A stretch of DNA of 9,451 nt from UBA5499 sp002426275 (GTDB lineage Bacteria > Bacillota > DTU084), in NCBI GenBank assembly GCA_937888735.1, contig CALASN010000193.1, positions 1-9,451 of the forward strand. Direction: 5' to 3'. A program made the translations under genes and the position numbers. The notes beneath the pieces are model-generated. The model was not told the DNA's origin. It was given only the letters and a program-made list of their open reading frames with translations, and did no database searches. Positions 1 through 8,100 of the stretch are shown here, in pieces. The number at the start of each line of letters is the position of its first letter. The first letter of the stretch is position 1.

Positions 1-224
1 CCACCTACCAGGTTCCAGTTGAAGTACGGCCCGAACGCAGAATCGCTCTTGCTTTGCGTTGGCTGGTAGGCGCAGCAAGAGGTCGTTCTGAGCGTACCAT
101 GCGGGAAAGACTAGCCGGCGAGATTTTGGATGCTGCGTCAGGTTCGGGTACAGCTGTGAAAAAACGTGAAGACACCCATAGAATGGCTGAGGCTAACCGT
201 GCCTTTGCCCATTATCGTTGGTAA
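1..224 (+). CDS. rpsG: 30S ribosomal protein S7, C-terminal part (5' end outside window)
   Basis: The open frame enters from the left edge (first full codon at 3) and ends with TAA at 222-224, giving 73 residues. It reads TYQVPVEVRPERR, then ALRWLVGAARGRSERTM, and ends MAEANRAFAHYRW. These are hallmark segments of the second half of S7, which is usually about 156 residues, so roughly half the protein is present. S7 is a primary binder of the 3' domain of 16S rRNA; it nucleates assembly of the small-subunit head and lies near the E site and mRNA exit. In E. coli S7 is also the translational repressor of the str operon, but nothing here shows whether that applies. fusA follows after 45 bases, the standard str order. 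The frame is clean to the stop. Confidence 0.97.
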   Translation, partial: TYQVPVEVRPERRIALALRWLVGAARGRSERTMRERLAGEILDAASGSGTAVKKREDTHRMAEANRAFAHYRW

Positions 225-269
225 AAAAATTGTGAGCCCTGGCAAGGTATGAAGGGAGGTTAACAGAAA

Positions 270-2339
270 GTGGCGAGGGAATTTCCTCTTGAAAAAATTA
301 GAAATATAGGGATCATGGCACATATCGACGCTGGAAAGACCACCACCACAGAGCGCATACTCTTCTATACCGGAAGGGTTCATAAGCTGGGCGAAGTGCA
401 TGATGGTGCCGCAACCATGGACTGGATGGTTCAAGAGCAGGAGCGTGGGATTACCATTACTTCTGCTGCTACCACATGTCATTGGAGAGGCGTGCAGATT
501 AATATTATTGACACGCCCGGCCACGTGGACTTCACTGTAGAGGTGGAACGTTCACTGAGAATTCTAGACGGTGCAGTGGCAGTTTTTTGCGCTGTAGGCG
601 GTGTGGAGCCCCAATCGGAAACCGTTTGGAGGCAGGCGGACAAGTATAATGTGCCGCGGATCGCTTACGTAAATAAGATGGACAGAACTGGCGCGGATTT
701 CTTCAATGCCGTGAAGATGATGCGGGATCGCCTCTCGGTAAACGCCGTACCGATTCAGCTTCCCGTAGGTAATGAGGATAATTTTAAGGGTTTAATTGAT
801 TTAGTGAAAATGGACGCCCGCATCTATACTGATGATCTGGGCACCAGAAGCGAAGAGACGGCCATCCCCGATGAGCTCAAAGCTCAGGCCGAGGAATACC
901 GGGAACAGCTCATAGAAGCTGTGGCGGATGTAGACGACAAGATCATGGAGAAGTATCTGGACGGCGGGGAAGTTTCGGAGGAAGAAATCATGGCCGCCCT
1001 GCGGAAGGGTACGATCAGCGGCACGCTGGTGCCTGTACTCTGCGGGACTTCCTTTAAGAACAAAGGGGTTCAGCCGCTTTTGGACGCGGTGGTTGATTTT
1101 CTGCCGTCTCCTGTGGACGTTCCTCCTGTGGAAGGGAAAAATGCCGACACCGGAGAGGAGCTGACGCGGGACAGCTCGGATGAGGAGCCGTTCGCAGCTT
1201 TGGCTTTTAAGATCATGAGCGATCCTTACGTTGGCAAGCTGGCCTATTTCCGGGTCTATTCCGGCGTGATCACGGCAGGCTCCTACGTTTACAATTCCAT
1301 TAAAGGCAAGCGGGAGCGGATCGGCCGCATCCTGCGCATGCACGCCAACCACAGGCAAGAGCTGGAGGAAGCCCGGGCTGGCGACATTGTGGCTGCCGTG
1401 GGCTTGAAAAACACCTCGACCGGCGATACTCTCTGCGACGAAAAACAGCCCATTTTGCTGGAGACCATGGAGTTTCCCGATCCGGTGATCTCCATTGCCA
1501 TTGAGCCAAAGACTAAAGCCGACCAGGATAAACTGGGCATCGCTCTTGGCAGGTTGGCGGAAGAGGACCCGACCTTCAGGGTCTATACGGACGAGGAAAC
1601 CGGCCAGACCATCATCCAAGGCATGGGCGAATTGCACCTGGAAGTGATCGTGGACAGACTGATGAGAGAATTCAAGGTTGAAGCCAACGTAGGTCAGCCC
1701 CAGGTCGCTTACAGAGAGACCATCCGCCAGGCTGTTAAAGCGGAAGGGAAATTCGTCCGGCAAAGCGGCGGTCACGGCCAGTACGGCCATGTGCTGCTGG
1801 AGCTGGAGCCCTTGGAGAGCGGCTCAGGTTTTGAGTTTGTCAATAAGATTGTGGGCGGCGTAGTCCCCAAAGAATATATCCCCGCTGTGGAAAACGGTGT
1901 GCGCGACGCCATGGCCAACGGCGTGCTGGCCGGCTATCCGGTAGTGGATGTGAGGGTCACCATTTATGACGGCTCCTATCACGAAGTGGATTCATCAGAA
2001 CAGGCGTTCCGCATTGCGGGTTCCATGGGCTTTAAAGAGGGCGCCAGGAAGGCGAAGCCCGTGCTGTTGGAGCCAGTCATGTCCCTTGAGATCGTGACTC
2101 CGGAAGAATTCATGGGCGATGTGATGGGAGATCTCAATTCCAGGCGCGGCAACGTGCTGGGGATGGAAGCCCGGGGCAATGCTCAGATCATCCGCGGCGA
2201 GGCGCCGCTGTCAGAGATGTTCGGGTACGCGACGACCCTGCGCTCCATGACTCAGGGCAGAGCGGTCTCCACCATGACGCTTCACCATTACGCCATGGTG
2301 CCGGATTCAATTGCGGAGAAGATTATTAGCGAACGGTAA
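270..2339 (+). CDS. fusA: Translation elongation factor G (EF-G)
   Basis: This 689-residue GTPase catalyses translocation of tRNAs and mRNA after peptide-bond formation and, with ribosome recycling factor, helps split ribosomes. The start is GTG at 270, set by AGGGAGGT at 253-260, nine bases upstream. The GTPase motifs are all present: the P-loop AHIDAGKT (residues 17-24), switch I QERGITIT (57-64), DTPGH (80-84) and NKMD (134-137). The G' subdomain and domains II to V follow. Domain IV carries SGGHGQYGH and the tip loop YDGSYHEVDSSE, whose His571 corresponds to the decoding-site histidine of family members. Length and motifs match canonical EF-G1 rather than the paralogous EF-G2 or the tetracycline-resistance proteins, and its place between rpsG and tuf agrees. 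By hand count, GC content is about 50% over 301-840 and about 58% over 841-1380. Confidence 0.98.
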   Translation: MAREFPLEKIRNIGIMAHIDAGKTTTTERILFYTGRVHKLGEVHDGAATMDWMVQEQERGITITSAATTCHWRGVQINIIDTPGHVDFTVEVERSLRILDGAVAVFCAVGGVEPQSETVWRQADKYNVPRIAYVNKMDRTGADFFNAVKMMRDRLSVNAVPIQLPVGNEDNFKGLIDLVKMDARIYTDDLGTRSEETAIPDELKAQAEEYREQLIEAVADVDDKIMEKYLDGGEVSEEEIMAALRKGTISGTLVPVLCGTSFKNKGVQPLLDAVVDFLPSPVDVPPVEGKNADTGEELTRDSSDEEPFAALAFKIMSDPYVGKLAYFRVYSGVITAGSYVYNSIKGKRERIGRILRMHANHRQELEEARAGDIVAAVGLKNTSTGDTLCDEKQPILLETMEFPDPVISIAIEPKTKADQDKLGIALGRLAEEDPTFRVYTDEETGQTIIQGMGELHLEVIVDRLMREFKVEANVGQPQVAYRETIRQAVKAEGKFVRQSGGHGQYGHVLLELEPLESGSGFEFVNKIVGGVVPKEYIPAVENGVRDAMANGVLAGYPVVDVRVTIYDGSYHEVDSSEQAFRIAGSMGFKEGARKAKPVLLEPVMSLEIVTPEEFMGDVMGDLNSRRGNVLGMEARGNAQIIRGEAPLSEMFGYATTLRSMTQGRAVSTMTLHHYAMVPDSIAEKIISER

Positions 2340-2370
2340 GCAAGTTAATAGTTAAGGGAGGAAAGTTAAA

Positions 2371-3567
<1,197 letters not shown>

Positions 3568-3579
3568 ATTGGCACTGAG

Positions 3580-3627
3580 CCTGAAGCTTCCCCGGCCTCC
3601 TATGGCCTGGGGAAGCCTAGTTTCAGG
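3580..3627 (+). promoter_or_regulatory. Strong imperfect hairpin in the tuf-rpsJ spacer
   Basis: In the 77-base spacer, GCTTCCCC (3586-3593) pairs with GGGGAAGC (3609-3616). It continues inward as GGCC (3594-3597) with GGCC (3604-3607), leaving one bulged T (3608) and a six-base loop TCCTAT. An outer arm, CCTGAA (3580-3585) with TTCAGG (3622-3627), closes it across a five-base one-sided internal loop. That makes up to 18 base pairs. No T-tract follows, so it is not a textbook intrinsic terminator. It ends five bases before the GGGGGG ribosome binding site of rpsJ. It could be an attenuator, an mRNA processing or stability element, or a factor-assisted partial terminator dividing the str part from the S10 part. 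The role is inferred from position and pairing only. Confidence 0.6.
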
Positions 3628-3644
3628 GGCAAGGGGGGACAGAG

Positions 3645-3953
3645 ATGGCCACGGGAAAGATCAGGATCAGGCTAAAAGCCTTTGATCATAGGCTCCTGGA
3701 TCAGTCGGCAGATAAAATCGTGGATACCGCCCGGCGTACAGGCGCCGGAGTTTCAGGACCGATCCCACTGCCGACGGAGAGGAATATCTATACAGTGTTA
3801 CGCTCCGTCCATGTAAATAAGGATTCGCGCGAGCAGTTTGAGATGCGCACTCACAAGCGCCTGATAGACATTCTCGCACCTACTCAGAAGACTGTCGACG
3901 CTTTGATGCGCCTCGACCTGCCGGCGGGAGTGGACATCGAGATTAAGCTATAG
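3645..3953 (+). CDS. rpsJ: 30S ribosomal protein S10
   Basis: The product has 102 residues, the usual length. It contains KIRIRLKAFDHRLLDQSA near the N-terminus, GPIPLPTERN in the middle, the long ribosome-inserted loop with FEMRTHKRLIDI, and the end LPAGVDIEIKL. S10 binds the head of the 30S subunit together with S3 and S14. In other bacteria, as NusE, it also joins NusB in antitermination complexes and links NusG to the ribosome. The start is ATG at 3645, with GGGGGG at 3633-3638 six bases upstream. It opens the S10 cluster, after the spacer hairpin. The frame is intact. Confidence 0.98.
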   Translation: MATGKIRIRLKAFDHRLLDQSADKIVDTARRTGAGVSGPIPLPTERNIYTVLRSVHVNKDSREQFEMRTHKRLIDILAPTQKTVDALMRLDLPAGVDIEIKL

Positions 3954-3970
3954 CGCCGGAGCGCGGGACT

Positions 3971-3978
3971 GGAGGTGA
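3971..3978 (+). promoter_or_regulatory. Ribosome binding site deciding the rplC start
   Basis: GGAGGTGA matches the anti-Shine-Dalgarno sequence well. A possible GTG start at 3975 lies inside this motif and so cannot be served by it. TTG at 3984 is eight bases after GGAGG and GTG at 3987 is eleven bases after. The binding site therefore favours 3984 or 3987 over the longest frame. Confidence 0.7.
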
Positions 3979-3983
3979 ACAAA

Positions 3984-4622
3984 TTGGTGAAAGCAATTCT
4001 TGGCCGAAAGGTCGGGATGACACAGATCTTTGATGAGGAAGGCAAAGCCATTCCGGTGACGGTGGTGGCTGCCGGACCCTGCAAAGTGGTGCAGGTAAAG
4101 ACCGTCCAGCGGGACGGATACAGCGCGCTGCAGTTCGGCTTTGAAGCTGTCAGGCCCAAGTTGGTGAATAAGCCCAAAGCCGGCCATTTCAAGAAAGCGG
4201 CTGTGGAGCCGCTGCGTTTTCTCAGAGAGGTTCCCGCAGACGATGAATTGGCTGTGGGCAGCGAGCTCAACGTGGATGTTTTCAGCGCAAGCGATCTTGT
4301 AGATGTTTCGGGCATTTCCCGGGGCAAGGGATTTGCCGGCGGAATCAAACGGTGGAATTTTAGCCGCGGACCCATGGAACACGGTTCGATGTATCACAGA
4401 AGGCCCGGTTCGCAGGGCGCCACCGGACCTGCGCGCGTCTTCAAAGGGACGAAGCTGCCGGGACATTATGGCAACAGCCGCGTAACCGTTCAGAATCTTG
4501 AGGTTGTAAAAGTTGATCCTGCAAAGAACCTTTTGGTGATTAAAGGCTCTGTGCCGGGGGTTAAAGGATCATTGTTATATATCAGGCAAACCGTGAAGAA
4601 AGGAGGCGCCCAAAATGCCTAA
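3984..4622 (+). CDS. rplC: 50S ribosomal protein L3
   Basis: The product has 212 residues from TTG 3984, or 211 from GTG 3987; both sit at usable spacing from GGAGG at 3971-3975. It begins (MV)KAILGRKVGMTQIFDEEG, the conserved L3 N-terminus. The central extension has SRGKGFAGGIKRWNFSRGP, HGSMYHRRPGS and RVFKGTKLPGHYGN, the loop that reaches towards the peptidyl transferase centre. It ends with VKGSLLYIRQ. L3 is an early-assembly protein of the large subunit that binds 23S rRNA domains II, IV and VI. The stop TAA (4620-4622) overlaps the rplD start by eight bases, which suggests coupled translation. The alternative start GTG 3975 adds three residues but overlaps the ribosome binding site. Confidence 0.95.
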   Translation: MVKAILGRKVGMTQIFDEEGKAIPVTVVAAGPCKVVQVKTVQRDGYSALQFGFEAVRPKLVNKPKAGHFKKAAVEPLRFLREVPADDELAVGSELNVDVFSASDLVDVSGISRGKGFAGGIKRWNFSRGPMEHGSMYHRRPGSQGATGPARVFKGTKLPGHYGNSRVTVQNLEVVKVDPAKNLLVIKGSVPGVKGSLLYIRQTVKKGGAQNA

Positions 4623-5256
4623 GGTTTCAGTCTATAAAGTCATAGATGAAAACGAACAAATAGATGTGGCAAAGGCCGACGAGATTGAGCTGTCCGACGC
4701 AGTTTGGGCGACGCCTCTCCATCGGCACGCCATCTATGAGACGGTGAAAATGCAGCTGGCCAATCGCAGGCAGGGAACGGCGGCCACCAAAAGCCGCGGC
4801 CTTGTCTCCGGCGGCGGCAAAAAGCCATGGCGGCAAAAGGGCACAGGCCGCGCCAGGCAGGGAAGCATCCGCGCCCCGCAGTGGGTGGGCGGCGGCACGG
4901 TTTTCGGCCCTCAGCCCAGGAACTATGAATATAAAGTTCCCCGGAAAGTCAGGCGCTTGGCTCTCAGGTCCGCGCTGTCCGCCAAATTGAGCGAGGGCGG
5001 GCTGTTCGTTTTAGACAGCCTAAATTTCGACGAGCCCAAGACAAAGCGCATGCTTCAGATTCTGGCGAAGCTGGGAGCGGACAGACCCCTTCTGGTGCTG
5101 GAAGCTGAAAACGAAAATGCGGTGAAATCCATCCGCAATATACCTGGGGCGCTGGCTTTGACAAGCGGAAAGATCAATGTTTACGATCTGCTGAATCACA
5201 GCCAGTTGGTGCTCACTCGCCAAGCCGTGGCAAACTTAGAGGAGGTGCTCGCCTGA
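4615..5256 (+). CDS. rplD: 50S ribosomal protein L4 (uL4)
   Basis: The 213-residue product has the conserved TPLHRHAIYETVKMQLANR segment. The extended loop has RGLVSGGGKKPWRQKGTGRA and then RQGSIRAPQWVGGG (about residues 61-93); it lines the nascent peptide exit tunnel, where macrolide-resistance changes occur in other species. No unusual residue stands out there. The globular C-terminal half includes RRLALRSALSAKL. In E. coli L4 represses its own S10 operon at both transcription and translation; Firmicutes generally use other leaders, and no L4 leader is evident here. The start is ATG 4615 with AGGAGG at 4601-4606. Its stop TGA shares one base with the ATG of rplW (TGATG at 5254-5258). Confidence 0.98.
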   Translation: MPKVSVYKVIDENEQIDVAKADEIELSDAVWATPLHRHAIYETVKMQLANRRQGTAATKSRGLVSGGGKKPWRQKGTGRARQGSIRAPQWVGGGTVFGPQPRNYEYKVPRKVRRLALRSALSAKLSEGGLFVLDSLNFDEPKTKRMLQILAKLGADRPLLVLEAENENAVKSIRNIPGALALTSGKINVYDLLNHSQLVLTRQAVANLEEVLA

Positions 5257-5540
5257 TGGACGCCAGGGAAATCATTAAGCAGCCTCTCGTCACTGAGAAA
5301 AGCACCAACCTACAGGCGGAAGACAAATATTCTTTTGCCGTTGATCCCAGGGCCAATAAGTGGCAGATTAAGCTGGCTGTGGAACAGATCTTCAAAGTGA
5401 AGGTGATCGCCGTGAACACCATGCATTATCCCGGAAAGAAGAAACGCATGGGCAGGAACGAAGGCTATACTTCCCAGTGGAAGAAGGCAGTGGTCACTTT
5501 GGCTCCGGGCCAGCAAATTGAGTTCTTTGAAGGCGTCTGA
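5256..5540 (+). CDS. rplW: 50S ribosomal protein L23
   Basis: The 94-residue protein begins MDAREIIKQPLVTEKST, the typical L23 opening. It also has YSFAVDPRANKWQIKLAVEQ and the loop GKKKRMGRNEGYTSQWKKA, and ends with a short acidic tail. L23 sits at the exit of the peptide tunnel and is the docking site for trigger factor and signal recognition particle in bacteria. The start overlaps the rplD stop by one base, and GAGGAGGT at 5239-5246 lies within the rplD end, so translation is probably coupled. The frame is intact and the length is usual for the family. Confidence 0.97.
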   Translation: MDAREIIKQPLVTEKSTNLQAEDKYSFAVDPRANKWQIKLAVEQIFKVKVIAVNTMHYPGKKKRMGRNEGYTSQWKKAVVTLAPGQQIEFFEGV

Positions 5541-5554
5541 GGAGGAGGGGCGAC

Positions 5555-6333
5555 ATGGGTGTGAAATCATTTAAACCGACATCTGCCGGCAGGCGCGGCA
5601 TGGTCATTTCGAATTTTTCCGAGGTCTCTTCCGCGCAGCCCGAGCGATCGTTGGTAGAGCCCCTGCAGAAAAAAGGCGGCCGCAACGTTTATGGGCGCAT
5701 TACCGTCCGCTTTCGCGGCGGAGGGCACAAGCGCAAATACCGTCTTGTTGATTTTCGCAGGGAGAAGGATGGCGTGCCTGCAAAGGTGGTTGCCATCGAG
5801 TATGATCCGAACCGTTCCGCGCGCATCGCGCTCTTGAACTATGCGGATGGCGAAAAACGTTATATTTTGGCTCCCGTAGGGCTTTCCGTGGGAGATCGGG
5901 TGGAGAACGGTCCCGAGGCGGATATCAAAGTGGGCAATGCCTTGCCTTTGCGGAATATTCCCGTCGGTACCGTGATCCATAACATTGAGCTTTGGCCCGG
6001 CAAAGGCGGACAGCTGGTCCGTTCAGCCGGCGCCAGCGCTCAGCTGATGGCCAAAGAAGGCAGATACGCCCACGTGAGACTGCCGAGCAGCGAGGTCAGG
6101 CTGGTGCTTTTGGACAGCAGGGCAACCATCGGCCAGGTGGGCAATGTCGAACACGAGACCACATCAGATCGGAAGAGCACACGTCTGAACTCCAGTCACC
6201 CCACGGCGGCGGCGAGGGACGCTCCCCTGTGGGACGAGATCCGGTTACGCCTTGGGGCAAGCCCACTTTAGGCTATCGCACGCGCAAGAACAAGCCGTCG
6301 GACCGTTTGATCGTCAGACGGAGAAAGGCCTAG
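5555..6333 (+). CDS. rplB: 50S ribosomal protein L2, interrupted by adapter sequence (assembly artefact)
   Basis: The gene starts at ATG 5555 behind GGAGGAGGGG (5541-5550). Residues 1-203 read as normal L2, including GRITVRFRGGGHKRKYR, EYDPNRSARIALL, GNALPLRNIPVGT, GGQLVRSAGASAQLMAKEG and ATIGQVGNVEHETT. At 6166 foreign adapter sequence begins, and as written the frame runs on to a spurious TAG at 6269-6271. True L2 coding resumes one frame away at 6199 with PHGGGEGR, VTPWGKPTLGYRTRK and IVRRRKA, ending at TAG 6331-6333. Compared with the family, about 26 residues (around 205-230, normally IGKAGR...MNPxDH) are absent. Restoring about 79 bases in place of the 33 foreign ones gives 825 bases and 274 residues, exactly in phase and the usual length. 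L2 is essential for subunit association and supports the peptidyl transferase centre, so a real break is implausible. Confidence 0.93.
6166..6199 (+). other. Illumina TruSeq adapter sequence embedded in rplB
   Basis: The 34 bases begin AGATCGGAAGAGC and end CTCCAGTCAC, matching the TruSeq index-adapter read-through sequence as I know it. The final C (6199) may equally be the first base of the resumed gene. The A at 6166 fits the A-tail added during library preparation. In two frames the adapter encodes DRKSTRLNSSH and RSEEHTSELQS, peptides well known as contamination marks in protein databases. It is bounded on both sides by good rplB sequence and lies where a conserved coding segment should be, so it marks a misjoin. 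Confidence 0.97.
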
Positions 6334-6348
6334 AAAGGGGGGTGGAAT

Positions 6349-6633
6349 ATGGGAAGATCGCTTAAAAAGGGCCCGTTTGTGGACGAGAGCCTGATGAACA
6401 AAATTCAAGCGCTGAATGAGAAAGGCGAGAAGCAGGTGATTAAAACCTGGTCGCGCCGTTCTACGATTTTTCCTGAGATGGTGGGTCATACGGTGGCTAT
6501 TCACGACGGACGCAAGCATGTACCCATCTACCTGACCGAAGAGATGGTGGGCCACAAATTGGGAGAGTTCGCCCCCACCAGGACCTTTCGCGGGCACGCT
6601 GAAAAGACAGAGCGTTCAACAGGAGTAAAATAA
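6349..6633 (+). CDS. rpsS: 30S ribosomal protein S19
   Basis: The 94-residue product opens MGRSLKKGPFVDESLMNKI. It carries TWSRRSTIFPEMVGHTVAIH and ends with KLGEFAPTRTFRGHAEK, all diagnostic of S19. S19 sits in the 30S head with S13 and contacts the A-site region and the bridge to the large subunit. The start is ATG 6349 with AAAGGGGGG (6334-6342) upstream, 15 bases after the true rplB stop. Because rplB is disrupted only in the assembly, this gene and its spacing are unaffected. The frame is intact. Confidence 0.98.
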   Translation: MGRSLKKGPFVDESLMNKIQALNEKGEKQVIKTWSRRSTIFPEMVGHTVAIHDGRKHVPIYLTEEMVGHKLGEFAPTRTFRGHAEKTERSTGVK

Positions 6634-6647
6634 AGGGGGAATTTGCC

Positions 6648-6986
6648 ATGGAGGCAAAAGCCGTTGCACGCCATATCCGGATCGCGCCCCGCAAGGTAAG
6701 GCAGGTAATAGATTTAATTCGCGGCAAGAAGGTGGGGGAGGCTGAAGCAATTCTCCAGTTTGTCCCCAATTTTGCGGCAACGCCGATCTCGAAATTGCTG
6801 CGATCCGCAGTGGCCAATGCAGAGCAGAACTTTAAGATGAATACGGATTCGCTATATATCTCAGCCGCCTACGTGGACGAAGGCCCTACCATCAAGAGAA
6901 TAAGGCCCCGCGCCCAGGGCAGAGCTGACAGGATCAATAAACGTTCAAGTCATATCACCGTTGTGGTGAAGGAGAGGGAGGGATAA
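6648..6986 (+). CDS. rplV: 50S ribosomal protein L22
   Basis: The 112-residue protein has the L22 signature ARHIRIAPRKVRQVIDLIRG at the N-terminus, LLRSAVANAEQNF in the middle, and DEGPTIKRIRPRAQGRADRI, the beta-hairpin that reaches into the nascent peptide tunnel, followed by SSHITVVVKE. L22 contacts all 23S rRNA domains and helps form the tunnel constriction with L4. The start is ATG 6648, with AAAGGGGGA (6632-6640) eight bases upstream. The rpsC start lies two bases after its stop. Nothing unusual is seen in the hairpin. Confidence 0.98.
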   Translation: MEAKAVARHIRIAPRKVRQVIDLIRGKKVGEAEAILQFVPNFAATPISKLLRSAVANAEQNFKMNTDSLYISAAYVDEGPTIKRIRPRAQGRADRINKRSSHITVVVKEREG

Positions 6987-6988
6987 GG

Positions 6989-7663
6989 TTGGGTCAAAAG
7001 GTGCACCCGCATGGCATGCGTCTGGGCATCATCCGTGACTGGGACAGCCACTGGTATGCAGAGCGCGGGACCTATGCGGACCAGCTCCTTGAGGATGTAA
7101 AGCTTCGCAGGTACATCAAAAAGCGCTTGTTCAACACGGGCATCGCCCAGGTTGAGATCGAGCGCAAAGCCAATCAGCTCAACGTAACTATTCACACGGC
7201 AAGGCCGGGGATGGTGATTGGCAAAGGCGGCAGCGAAGTGGACGCACTGCGCAAGGAATTGGAGACTAATTTTGGGAAAAAGATCCATTTGAATATCCAA
7301 GAAATCCGCACTCCCGAAACCACCGCTCAACTTGTGGCGGAGAATATCGCCTTTCAGCTGGAGAGGCGCACGTCTTTCCGCCGGGCTATGAAGCAGACCA
7401 TTTCCCGCTCCATGCGGTTAGGAGCGCAAGGGATTAAGGTTACAGTTTCAGGCAGATTGGGAGGAGCGGAAATTGCCCGTACCGAATGGGCAAGCGAGGG
7501 GAAAGTGCCTCTGCACACCCTCAGAGCCAACATTGACTACGGCTTTTCCGAGGCTGCCACCACGTATGGCAAAATCGGAGTTAAGGTCTGGATCTACAAA
7601 GGTGAGATCCTGCCCGAGCGCGCAGTCAAGACAGGCGCCAAACAGGTGGAAGGAGGCGAGTAA
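6989..7663 (+). CDS. rpsC: 30S ribosomal protein S3
   Basis: The product has 224 residues from a TTG start at 6989. That start is supported by GGGAGGGA at 6976-6983 and by the family N-terminus (M)GQKVHPHGMRLGIIRDW directly after it. The KH RNA-binding domain shows VIGKGGSEVDALRKEL with its GxxG loop (about residues 74-80). The C-terminal domain has MRLGAQGIKVTVSGRLGGAE and the conserved KVWIYKGEILPE. S3 sits at the mRNA entry tunnel with S4 and S5 and takes part in ribosomal helicase activity. Only two bases separate it from rplV and two from rplP, so translation is likely coupled on both sides. Confidence 0.97.
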   Translation: MGQKVHPHGMRLGIIRDWDSHWYAERGTYADQLLEDVKLRRYIKKRLFNTGIAQVEIERKANQLNVTIHTARPGMVIGKGGSEVDALRKELETNFGKKIHLNIQEIRTPETTAQLVAENIAFQLERRTSFRRAMKQTISRSMRLGAQGIKVTVSGRLGGAEIARTEWASEGKVPLHTLRANIDYGFSEAATTYGKIGVKVWIYKGEILPERAVKTGAKQVEGGE

Positions 7664-7665
7664 GA

Positions 7666-8100
7666 GTGCTGATACCAAAGCGTGTAAAGTACCGTAAGGT
7701 TCAGCGGGGCCGGATGAGGGGCAAGGCCTCCCGCGGCAACAAGCTCACCTTCGGAGACTGGGGGCTTCAGGCTCAGGAACCCGGCTGGATTACAAACCAG
7801 CAAATCGAAGCCGCCCGTGTGGCTTTAACCAGGCACGTTCGCCGCGGCGGCAAGATCTGGATTAAGATCTTCCCGGACAAACCCGTGACCGCCAAACCCG
7901 CAGAGACCAGAATGGGCAGCGGCAAAGGAGCTCCCGAATACTGGGTGGCAGTGGTTAAACCCGGCAGAATCATGTTTGAGATGGCAGGCATCGACGGAGC
8001 ATTGGCCAAAGAAGCTTTGACTCTGGCCGCCTCTAAACTCCCCATCAAATGCCGAATTGTGGAGAGAACTATGGTGGGTGGTGATGTCAGTGAAGGCTAA
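7666..8100 (+). CDS. rplP: 50S ribosomal protein L16
   Basis: The 144-residue protein begins (M)LIPKRVKYRKVQRGRMRG at GTG 7666, preceded by AAGGAGG at 7650-7656 inside the end of rpsC. Family motifs include SRGNKLTFGDWGLQA, ARVALTRHVRRGGKIWIK, FPDKPVTAKPAETRMGSGKG, and APEYWVAVVKPGRIMFEM. L16 is a late-assembling protein beside the A site and is needed for efficient peptidyl transfer and subunit maturation. The last 17 bases overlap the rpmC start region. Length is usual for the family. Confidence 0.98.
   Translation: MLIPKRVKYRKVQRGRMRGKASRGNKLTFGDWGLQAQEPGWITNQQIEAARVALTRHVRRGGKIWIKIFPDKPVTAKPAETRMGSGKGAPEYWVAVVKPGRIMFEMAGIDGALAKEALTLAASKLPIKCRIVERTMVGGDVSEG

Noticed and set aside
801..1790. 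A 329-codon minus-strand open frame within fusA
   Set aside because: It is the same kind of shadow of a biased coding sequence, with no family resemblance.
3569..3600. Promoter for rpsJ with a -35-like TTGGCA at 3569
   Set aside because: No AT-rich -10 element lies 16-18 bases further on; that stretch is GC-rich.
3580..3640. Intrinsic terminator after tuf
   Set aside because: The stem is strong but no T-run follows; the sequence after it is G-rich and forms the rpsJ binding site. Kept only as a possible regulatory hairpin.
3952..3966. Small GCGC-loop-GCGC hairpin between rpsJ and rplC
   Set aside because: Only four pairs in a GC-rich region; expected by chance and without context.
6166..6199. 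A programmed frameshift, intein, intron or mobile insertion in rplB
   Set aside because: The inserted bases are an exact library adapter, no slippery site or terminal repeats are present, and host sequence is lost rather than duplicated.
5992..6333. A 113-residue open frame ending with the true L2 C-terminus, possibly a separate small gene
   Set aside because: Its first part is out-of-frame L2 and its middle encodes the adapter peptide; only the part from 6199 is real, and it belongs to rplB.
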